In this document: positions 46,341-57,300 of the stretch, piece after piece
Numbering within the stretch: the stretch's first letter is position 1
How the letters are laid out: every line of letters begins with the position of its first letter
From: Steromphala cineraria
Lineage: Eukaryota > Mollusca > Gastropoda > Trochida > Trochidae
NCBI GenBank assembly: GCA_916613615.1
Contig: OU744736.1
Location: 17,247,724-17,311,723, forward strand
Length of the DNA stretch: 64,000 bases
Reading direction: 5' to 3'
The notes under the pieces: model-generated
Seen by the model: the letters and a program-made list of their open reading frames with translations, nothing else
Databases searched by the model: none
Told to the model about the DNA's origin: nothing
Position numbers and translations under genes: made by a program

Positions 46341-47312
46341 GCAGCCCCGTCTAAGGACGGGGCTGCTTTCAGTATTTGTGCAGTTTCCGCCGCCGCGCAC
46401 ATACTAATGGCTATAACTTTTTTCTACTAAGCTTTCCAGAACTTGTATTCATAACTTACTGCTTATACCTCAGGGGAACGATTTTGACATGTTCACTTTC
46501 AAGGTCAAAGGTCAAGGTCACGAGCTATAAAATCACTAAATAATCTTTTAAACGTGATAACTTGAAAAGTTTTTGTGCTATGAAGCTCTAACTTGGTATG
46601 TATCATCCTTGGAAGAGTAAAAAAATTTGAAAAGGTTTTCGCTACAATCTGTCCAAGGTCAAGGTCACAGCAAGGTCAAGACTTAAGCATGGTTTAATCA
46701 ATAGATGATTGTTATACTCAATGAAAAGTGTTCATTGATTGTGTAACCTTGAAGGTCAAATGTCAAGGTCATGAGATTTGTGTTATTACAATGTACAACT
46801 AATTTGGATATAACTTAATCCCATTAAGCTTTTCAGAACTCATAAACATGTATAATTGTTTACACCTCTGGGGACTTAAAATGACATGTTCACTTTCAAG
46901 GTCAAAGGTCAAGGTCATGATCGAGCTATAAAATCACTAAAAAATTCCTTGTAAACTCGTTAACTTGAAAAGTTTTTGAGCTATGAAGTTTAAATTTTGT
47001 ATATATTATCTCTTGAGAAGTACAAAATTTTGGAAAGGTTTTGGGTACGAACTGTCAAAGGTCAAGGCCACAGCAAGGTCAACAAATATTGAGAAAATGG
47101 ATTATTTTAACTTTAAACACTTTAATTCGTTACATTAATGTTATTTTCAATGAAATGTATTCATTGATTGCGTGACCTTGAGTGTCAAATGTTAAGGTCG
47201 CAAGAAAATGCCCAATATGCTGAGGCTTGTAGAAGGCGGAACAGGGTAAGGCGAAACCCCAAGTTTCGGGGCTGCTCTGTTTTTGCGGTGTCCCGCAAAC
47301 ACTAATCTAGTG
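46341..47312 (+). mobile_element. Helitron-like element with AGGTCA arrays
   Basis: Two diverged internal copies, about 390 bp apart, each carry aaggtcaaaggtcaaggtca and then more AAGGTCA words. The right end has a 7-bp hairpin (TTTGCGG / CCGCAAA) followed about 10 nt later by CTAG and T, the style of a Helitron 3' end. The left side has a strong hairpin (gcagccccgtc / gacggggctgc). No coding capacity. The left boundary is approximate. Confidence 0.5.
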
Positions 47313-48100
47313 TACACCTGAGTATTTGCACTATTTGGCCTCCACAACAAGAAGAAATTTAAATAAATTCTACAATTTAATATTTATTATTTTTTAAAAT
47401 AAACCCAGTTAAGTTGCAATTCATTTTAAATTGAAGGGGTTAGGATAAGAAGGCTAGCTGGCAATATTAAGGTTTTCCATTTCCATTTCATGCCTATATC
47501 ATATCAACCAGTAGTACAATGGAATGTGTATATATTAGGAATTTTGGTTGTCAGTCATGGCTTTTGAGTAAGTTAGACAAACTCTTTACCCGGGTCAGGC
47601 CATGACAACATGATCGACAGTTTGATAGTGATCATTATTAGTTTGGCTTGTATGATCCCGTGTTCTGTATGAACATTTCTTCTGGATCAATATTATGGAA
47701 CATAATGTAACTGTGGATATGTAACATCTGGCCCATTGGCCCATTATGTTGAAATATATAAATGTCATTTTAGAAATTATTTAAGACATATTAAATTACA
47801 ACACACCAAAACAAAGTGCGATTAATGCAAGCTGTGAATATATTTTTTCAATGTGCATGTGGATAATGAAACCCTGATGACTGCTTTAGTTAGTTTTTGA
47901 CTAAAGCTCCTGAAAAATTTAAAATTTGTCATATTGAGCAACTGAAAATTGTTTTTGAAGTGTCATGAAACATGATGAATGGCCCCTTAAGCAGCTCATG
48001 ACTTGAAAATGGATCTGGAAGCAACAAAAAAGTACAATTATACCAAAATATTTAAATAAATGAGCCAAAAGCTAAACTGTTACTAATTTTCATCTTACAG

Positions 48101-48158
48101 AATCTGTGATATACTGATCTCAATATACTCAACCCACCGTGACATCAGACTAATCAAA
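48101..48158 (+). other. FAR1: 5' UTR part of the first coding exon of the FAR gene
   Basis: A pyrimidine-rich acceptor (ttttcatcttacag) ends at 48100, so at least one non-coding exon probably lies upstream, in the gene-poor region. Confidence 0.5.
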
Positions 48159-48356
48159 ATGGCTGGTCTAGAGTCAGTAGCTGAGTTTTACGCTGGTCGT
48201 AACTTATTCATCACCGGAGTAACAGGTTTTATGGGCAAGGTGCTACTGGAGAAACTGCTGCGATCTTGCCCGGACATCCTGAAGATTTATCTGCTCATCA
48301 GACCCAAGAAAGGACAGTCTGTGGCCGAGAGGATGGAAGGTCTATTGGACTCAAAG
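48159..48356 (+). CDS. FAR1: FAR gene, coding exon 1
   Basis: Residues 1-66, starting MAGLESVAEFYAGRN and including the Rossmann GxxGxxG motif (G20, G23, G26) and KVLLEKLLRSCP. Donor AAG|gtaatc, phase 0. Sequence past the donor has no family similarity. Confidence 0.95.
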
Positions 48357-51300
48357 GTAATCTTACTTTATTCTTCCTTTATTTCTTCCCGCCAGGGGCT
48401 CAGCAACTTTGTCTGCAATAGAGAACTGATCTACATGCAGTCAGGTTTGGGTGCAATGCTACACTGAATTTCAGTGCAGTACCACCCATGGTTGCTAGTT
48501 CCAGCCGATGCTCGCAGGTTTCACCGCAACGCATAGACACAATAGTGTTGCGGGCTTTCTCCCTGCAATGATACTAGCAGCCACGATATAAGTGAAATAC
48601 TCTTGAAAGCGACGATAAACCCCATCTCACGTCACCTCACCTCCTTTATTTCACTTCCCACGTGGATCACTGTCTGACCATCCTGCTGCATGGGCTATTG
48701 TATAAGATAATGTCCAAGTCAATCTCAATACCAAAAGCGTGAAAAGGCCTATTATTTGCAAGAAAAGGAGAATTACAAGGATACTATCACCCAACCTATT
48801 TCTTATTCAACAGCTTACGTCAAAATCTTTATGACTATGAAAATTTTAAATGAAAGACATGATGAAATATGTAACGCTCCATTCCAGAAATATAATAGAG
48901 GGAGATTTCAAATTTGTATTTTTGTATGCATCACTCGGTAGAACAATCTTTCGTTGAAAGTTTGAAATCATATTTACATGTTTTAATCAACAATAAAATA
49001 CTTATTCGACGTCCAAAGTACAGTACCTTCTTCAAAAGTGCCATAGCATTTAACAAACCCGCTTTTGGTGACGTCATTATTATGTGGGTATGATTTACAC
49101 TGCATCTCAGTTACCGCAATTGCGTCGGACAAGTGGCAACTTTGTAGAAAAAGCAAAAGAAATCTAGTCATTCGTGACAAGGAAAAAAATTAAAAACTAA
49201 ATAAGATTCAATAATGGTGACGATTTTAAATGTTGTGTACTTGTGAACTGTTTCAGCCCAAGCAAGGCTCCTTCAATTCGCTTTTTTTATGTAATTTACA
49301 AATGAATGAAATTACAAATTGAACTAATTTGAAAAATTAAAAAAGGAAGGAAAATCCTTGGATTTTGTTCTAAGCTAAGTGTTTTTTGTATGCTAAAAAG
49401 GAAAAAAAATTAAAAAACCTGAAATTTGAGGAATATAGTACCATGGGGAAAAATCTTTGGTTCACTCAACTCAAAAGTTTGATGTTGGTCTCTTCACAGT
49501 TATTTGAGAAAGTGAGAACGAAGAACCCCGATGTAGGGTCGAAGCTGAAGGCAGTCCAGGGAGACATAATGGAACCCAACTTCGGTATCAGTGAGGAGGA
49601 TGAGAAGAAGATCTGCGAGGAGGTCTCTGTTGTCTTTCATTCTGCAGCCACCGTCAAGTTTGATGAGGAAATGAAGTGAGTCAATTATCATCTTTCAGTA
49701 TTTCATGTTAACGGGACAGTCCTTTTGGGGGTATTTTTTGTGGAAACAAAATTCAAGAGGACACATAGATGCAATATATTCTTTGTCAAATTGTTATACC
49801 GTATCTAGAACAACAACAATGTAACCCTCACTTACATATTTCATGTAACAGTCATATATTTTAGTATAAACAGGGAGGTACTCTTGAATTTTCTTTCCAA
49901 AAATACACCCTAATAGGACTGTCTCTTTAAGTCTATACACATGTTGACGATTCTGTATGTACACAACTGTAGTTGTTCACAATAAAGCAACTTTTTTCTC
50001 TATTTGATTATGTATACCCGTAATATTATCATGACAATAAAATGTAGCATGCACTGCAACATGGTAACTAGCATTGATAAATATTAATCAGCCTGTTTAC
50101 AATTTGAATTGAAAATCTTTTGTTTTATATAACTGTAAGTTACGTTGAGTTAATGTATTTGTTAATTGTTCAAGTAATGTTGTTTATAGTTGTTCATTGT
50201 GTGACATGCATACATCATTACATGTCAGGCCGCTTTCTCTAATTTCTCTATCTCTATGGGTATCATCCTATCCTATCAAAGGCATTTTCTCAAAATATTG
50301 AATGTACGTTGTTCTGTTGCAGGTTGTCGGTACAAATGAATGTTGTGGGAGTTCAACAACTGCTCAAACTGTGTCACAAGATCAACAAACTAGATGTAAG
50401 TAGTTGTTTGCTAACTTTGTCAGTTTCTTCACTAAAGATGCTAATATCTAAATATTGCCCAAGAAGCACAAAACAATAACTCTTTCATTCTCAGTGTTGT
50501 GCCTAGGTGTTCAGCTAAGGGGGTCCTTTTGGCTATTATTGCACTGATGGACTTCTTTGCAATGCTAAAAGTATCCTACATCAAATATTTTTAAGGGACG
50601 ACAAGCCAAAGGAGTGGTCGAATTTCCCCAGGTTGCTCTCTAAGAACACTGCACACTAGCACTAAGCAAAACCTGTTGATGCAGCAATAATAGTGTGCAT
50701 TTCTATTATCAGTTATATGGTAGGATTTTATTTGCTTACCTACAATGCAACCACTTAAGAAAGATTGAATTCTTATCATTTAGCAAGATCATTGGATCAG
50801 ACCCAGTAGGACTTACAGTATTCTTCCTAGAGGGGGGTCCTTGGGAGATTTGCCCACCATTTTGGCTCGGTGTCCCTTAATTTGGATGCGTAGGATACTT
50901 TTACCATTGCAAAGGGTCTAGTCTGCTCAGATCAGACTTAAATTCCCCCTCAACTGATCACCTAGGAACAACACTGACTTCTATTTGTCCAAAATAGTGG
51001 ACTCAAGTACTCAAGGGGTCATACAAAACTCGAACCTGAGTACCCGAAATTCTACAATATTTACCCAAGCAATCATGTTCAGCCCAGATATTAATCACAC
51101 ATATTTTGACTTATGAAAATGGTGTTACTATCTACGCCAAAACGCCGCATCTCTTTGCAACAAAGAAGTTGTAAATCCATAAAATTTGTATTTCTTCAAC
51201 ATTGTTGAAGCATGAAAGTTGATATTATTGATTTTAAAAGGTGCAAGTTGATTATATTTTCGTATTCGACCTATTCAGCGCCCTGGGCTGTTAAAAAATT

Positions 51301-54300
51301 GGATAGAGTAGGCGCTTATTAAAACGTCTTAATCATCCAGTCAAATGATAATAATGTTTGTATACTCGATCGATTTTGGCAAAAACTTACAAAGCCAATT
51401 ACTGTGATTAAAGAGGAGGACTGAAACCAAGTCTTCAAACCTTTAATGTTTTTTTAGTTAAAAGTACCGTTAGGGGGCGCTTATATGGAGGATGCGCTTA
51501 TTACATTGAATACGGTACACATAAATGTTGATTATATGCCATAGTTTTGACACTGCTTATGTTAAGGATATGCCAGGCTATGAACCAGTGAGCAAAAGTT
51601 CTTCAGAACTAACAAGAAAATTACACATCTGATGTAAGAAAATTTGACACTGCCTATGGTTGTATTGTGCAGGCTGTGATCCATGTGTCGACAGCGTACG
51701 CCAACTGTGATAAGGAGAGTGTAGCAGAACGAGTGTATGAACCCCCTCTTCATCCACAGAAACTCGTGGAGGCAGTTGAGTACGTATTTGTTCTCTAAAT
51801 AACCCAATTCTATATTCACAGATGATTGTCACAGAAAATCATTTGCTATAACTTGTCCTTGATGCAGATGTGTTATCAAAATAATCCTGTTTTTCTCCCT
51901 TTTCCTTATTTCATACACTGCCTTAATACTCATGTTTTGTATACAAATATGTACATATTCATGCGGATCCCAAACTAATACGTAATTGAAGCAACTGCAG
52001 AGTTCTTCATTAGGGTACGCTTAATGTTCAGATACCAGTAAATTGAATGCCCTGAATCTCAAGATGTGTTCCCATTCCAATATCTTCCAAAATATTGCTT
52101 AAACTCTGTAGATAATAAACTTAATTTCTTGGCTTCCTTGAGATAAGATAAAATATTTGCTTTATGATCCCTTCCCCTCACCTATAGGGGATTCTTAATA
52201 ATGCCTCATGAATATTTATGAGGCACGTAAAAGGTAGTGCGCGTAATCGAAAACAAGGCTAAGGCTAAATAATGAGCTATTTACAATGTCAAGTTCAGAA
52301 ACGATGCAGTAATAAGATATCTTCAGGTAACACAGCCAATAATAGTATTTTACTGGCTGGGCGAGTTTTGTTGACTGATTTACAGGGCTGTTTACACGTT
52401 GCGTGGACTGTCATTTTGATTCCGATGTTGCTCATTAAACGCTTTATAAATTGACTATTCTTTACACATATCCTTAACTTCTAGAATATTTCAATTATAA
52501 TCTATATACATATTTTATTAGGAAAAGAAAAAACAATAATAAAGCCTTCTCTAGTCTTCGATGTCTTCGAGTTACTTTCAGGTCATCGAGTGCAGGCCTT
52601 ATGTTAACAAACTGCATCTAATTAATTCTTATATAATATATCTGTGAGTCATTTCAGTCTAAAATAATACTTTTGAAAATGTTCATAATTATATTTTAAC
52701 GTTTTCTGTGTTTCTGCTAACGCCCACATCAAGAATATTCTTATATGAAATTTTGTGTGTGTGCAGATTTAATATTTTACATGAATAATAAGTGGTAGAG
52801 TGTACTCCAGCATATCTTATTATCTCTACAGCACATAGAATCATGTTTGGAAAATTAATGTAAATATATAACTTATTCTACTCAGATCTTCTATTGAGAA
52901 AATTTTAATTCAAACTAATCACAGTTATCTATGTTAGATATTTTTGTAGGTGTACAATTGATTAAAGATTTTTTTTAAATTATTGTGGAATAAATGTTCT
53001 GTTTATTATATGATAGTGACTGTATAATAAGGGAGATCCTTACATATTATTGGGAATAGTATATTGAAAAAAAACACACCTTTGCAGCAGCCTTTAAATA
53101 GGAAAAAAAATATTGATCATAATTCTCTTAAAAGTCCCTTTTCAAATGACATAAAACTTGTTTTCAGCATTAGAACTGACACATACATTTGGTGGACTAG
53201 GAACATTTTTCAATCAATGCTACAAACAAATGTAAATGGTATGTTTTTAATACTGATAATTACAAAATGTTAAAATTTAAAAACTATTTGTTTAGTTTTG
53301 TTGATACTTTTACCGTTTAAATCATTTTCTTTTCCTTGACACAGAACCAGCAATATGTTAAGAGTATATTAATCATATTTATTTGTTTAAAGAGCTTATT
53401 CAAATCTCTGTTGTGGGGTTGTAGAAATAATCAAGATAATCACTGATCTAAAAACTACTGTGAAATCATGTTACATGAATTATAAAAATTGTTGTATGTA
53501 TAAGAAGCAACTGTTTGTACTTTATTAGATAAATAAGGAATATCTACAAAAAAAAATTGAAAAAAATGTATTTAAAAAATGAATTTTAGAAAAGAAAAAA
53601 TGTTACTTTAATTTGATGTCAAAGTGAGGTTTAAATTAAGTTAAATTTTTGATGACATAAATCTTCACCAAAAGAGATTGTTTAAACTGACAATTTATTT
53701 CGAAGGCCTAGATACATATTTAAAATTGTATCATTTATACCTAGCTAAAGGGTATTTTTTTATAATGCTGAAATTCATGAATATTTTTATTTGTGTAATA
53801 TTCAAGCGATTCTGTTGATATTTCATATTGTTTCAATTATTTGTCTTCGGTGCCTGGAAGCAATCATCAAGTTCAAATATAGCATTAACCAAACAAAGAT
53901 TTACATTGCCATAAGTCTTGCCAACACCTCCTTATAAACTAATCAAATATTCATTGAAATATTATTACATATCATATCAATTCAAATAAGAGAGTATGTT
54001 AACAGTTAAATATATATAATATTAATTAACATATAATTAATTCGCTTCATTTAAATCGAATTGTAATTTTCAAATGCTCCATAGCAACTCAAAATCACAT
54101 TTATTTATTCTAATTTTATTAATATGGTTATTAATATATATAGTATATACTATGTTAAGTTGAGAACAAATAAAAAAAACACACAAAAATAGAGTACTTG
54201 TATTAGAGTATTGTAGCATCTATGTAATTCATTGTGCCAACAATTCTAATTATTTGCCCACATTAATAATATTAATTGTCTCAAGGCCAAGTACATATAT

Positions 54301-57300
54301 ATATATCTTGATATGTATTAACATATCAAAGAAAGGCTTATTTATCACCATCACAATATCAATAATTCTCCATTTCATATTTGAATAATGATTAATTATT
54401 TTTGTTTTAAAGGGGAAGTAGCACGTTTTTTTGGGAATATAAGGTGATGTCAGGAAAAAGAAAATTAATGGTTCCAATTGAAAGACAATGTATTCAAACT
54501 AAATGGAGCAGTAATATTTCAAATATATAACGTAAAGTATAGCCATGCGATTCCTTTTTCTTACTCAAAATGAATTAAAGGTGTTCAAAAAAAAATGGCC
54601 GCCAATGGTTTTTGTATGAATCTTCATACTTTGTCCTCTGACTATGGATGATTAGCTTGTGTAATGAGATTTTTGACACTGTCAAAATAATACATTTAAC
54701 ATTAACTTACAATTATCAGTGAAAATTTGAAAATATAAATTTATCAAAAAACGTGCTTTAAGATATTCTGTTTATGAAGCTTCTTACTTTTCAATCTATG
54801 ATGTGTCTCTTTGACGGATTTGCAGCAAAGCTAACATTGTAAATCACAATAAACATTTGTAAACATGCCCTCTCATAAGTTACATCTGCATGGGCAGTTA
54901 CTGCAGTTTGTTCAAAATTGGCAGGGAAGATCGAAATAATAAACATGATAATTTACGTTTTGTCGAATGATTGTCATAAATTTGCATATAAGGTATATAT
55001 AGCAATAAAAAAACACTATAATCTTGATTGCAATTGCAAAACTCGTCAGTCATTTAAATTTGCCACTGATATAACTATCCAAAACAAAAGTTCGTTAGGG
55101 ATTGACGTGAAATAATTACCCGCCATTGTGTCGATTTTATTGTCATACAACAGGTTTTTGTCACTGGTGTAGCTGGAATACGATTCAATCATACAGGCAC
55201 AATAATTTCTAGCCGATAGAAACCAGAGAGTTGCAATAACGACACGTAGCCATTACACGAACCAGAAAGTAAGAAGCGGCCTTAGCCACGTTTTGGATTG
55301 AGAAGGTCAAAGGTCGTATGCATGCATAAATATTGAGAATCCCCTATTCTCTCCAACCAGATGGATGGACAAGGAGGCTCTGAACGTGTTGACGAGGAAG
55401 CTGGTGGGTCCCAGACCCAACACATACACCTACACTAAAGCCATGGCCGAGTTCCTGCTGATGGAAGAGTGTGGCAGTCTCCCTATAGCTATAGTCAGAC
55501 CCTCCATTGTGGGCGCCACATACAAGGATCCTGTACCGGTAAGTGATCTCTACACTAGGAGTGTGGCAGTCTCCCTATAGCTATAGTCAGACCCTCCATT
55601 GTGGGCGCCACATACAAGGATCCCGTACCGGTAAGTGACCTCTACACAAGGAGTGTGGCAGTCTCCCTATAGCTATAGTCAGACCCTCCATTGTGGGCGC
55701 CACATACAAGGATCCCGTACCGGTAAGTGATCTCTACACTAGGAGTGTGGCAGTCTCCCTATAGCTATAGTCAGACCCTCCATTGTGGGTGCCACATACA
55801 AGGATCCCGTACCAGTAAGTGATCTCTACACTAGGAGTGTGGCAGTCTCCCTATAGCTATAGTCAGACCCTCCATTGTGGGCGCCACATACAAGGATCCC
55901 GTACCGGTAAGTGATCTCTACACTAGGAGTGTGGCAGTCTCCCTATAGCTATAGTCAGACCCTCCATTGTGGGCGCCACATACAAGGATCCTGTACCGGT
56001 AAGTGATCTCTACACTAGGAGTGTGGCAGTCTCCCTATAGCTATAGTCAGACCCTCCATTGTGGGCGCCACATACAAGGATCCTGTACCGGTAAGTGATC
56101 TCTACACTAGGAGTGTGGCAGTCTCCCTATAGCTATAGTCAGACCCTCCATTGTGGGCGCCACATACAAGGATCCTGTACCGGTAAGTGATCTCTACACT
56201 AGGAGTGTGGCAGTCTCCCTATAGCTATAGTCAGACCCTCCATTGTGGGCGCCACATACAAGGATCCTGTACCAGTAAGTTTTTGATGATGTTTGCCTTG
56301 ATTTTTTTCAAAAAAGAATCTTGCTGAGCACTTCATAAGTGCATTTATATTTACATAATCATTACTGACTGGGAATAGATTTTTTCCTGTCATTGGCTGA
56401 AGACTTGCGTCCTATGCTGTCTGTTAATTTTCACAATTTCGTTGTCTTCTCAAAATTTGCTGCACATTTGACATTAACCGTATTTCCTTCAATACTAACT
56501 TGTGTCAAATATAACCTGGCATCAAATAAAACCCTACAATCTTGGTGTACAGAATTCCATACAACCCAGTTATGCACATAATAGAATAACCCAAGCCTCA
56601 AATAGAAGCATGGTATAAAGGGGTGCTGAACTGATAGAACCCAAGGTTCGATTCGAGAAAATATGATATGTGTTTTCTGACAGATACTGGTTTGAAGTTT
56701 CTTTGACTTTACCAAGAAGCAGGAATATGTTGTTTTATACGTTATATTTCATCACAAGTTTCAAAATATGTTTTTTAAATGAAATGTATAATACATCATG
56801 TTTTTTTTGTTATTTCAGGGCTGGGTTGACAATTTAAATGGTCCAACTGGTTTACTCTGTGCAGTAAGTGTTGTTTAATGTAATGTATTTACATTTGTCT
56901 CCAAATATGATTCATGAAGAACTGGTTTCAGTTATTTCTCGATTTTATAGCTATAGTTACAATGATTATGAATATATCTCAATATTTGTATAGCTATAGT
57001 TACAATGATTATGAATATATCTCAATATTTGTATAGCTATAGTTACAATGATTATGAATATATCTCAATATTTGTATAGCTATAGTTACAATGATTATGA
57101 ATATATCTCAATATTTGTATAGCTATAGTTACAATGATTATGAATATATCTCAATATTTGTATAGCTATAGTTACAATGATTATGAATATATCTCAATAT
57201 TTGTTAAGGGTGCAACGATACACCGATACACCGGTGCATCGCGATTATATGGCCGACGATACGATACACGATACGTTTTGCCCTGAATCGATACACTACG

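Larger units (their letters stand above)
35105..48100. other. Region between the Hv1-like gene and the FAR gene
   Basis: Holds the 3' UTR of the first gene and probably the promoter and 5' non-coding exon(s) of the second. No coding exon could be supported; ORFs of up to 111 codons look random. Mobile elements and hairpins here have their own entries. The stretch 36100-39340 shows nothing recognisable apart from TGACGTCA at 36867 and 38431. Confidence 0.6.
50396..51672 (+). other. FAR1: FAR intron 3
   Basis: 1277-bp GT-AG intron. It holds the TTAA-flanked element at 50591 and a block with gcgcttatta words (about 51270-51520) resembling a dispersed repeat. Confidence 0.9.
51780..55360 (+). 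other. FAR1: FAR intron 4, enlarged by an insertion
   Basis: 3581-bp GT-AG intron. About 88% is a candidate inserted segment (52184-55347) that ends 13 nt before the exon 5 acceptor. Confidence 0.9.

Noticed and set aside
46341..46367. Rho-independent terminator-like hairpin
   Set aside because: The hairpin is real, but this is animal DNA; it belongs to a mobile element.
48357..48467. Continuation of the first FAR exon to a 102-residue ORF
   Set aside because: Family similarity stops exactly at the gtaatc donor at 48357 and resumes in the next exon in phase.
51562..51832. Two overlapping minus-strand ORFs of 84-85 codons
   Set aside because: They are the antisense of FAR coding exon 4 and its flanks.
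55467..56280. CRISPR array
   Set aside because: Constant 20-bp spacers are themselves repeated, not unique, and the repeat is coding sequence in an animal gene.
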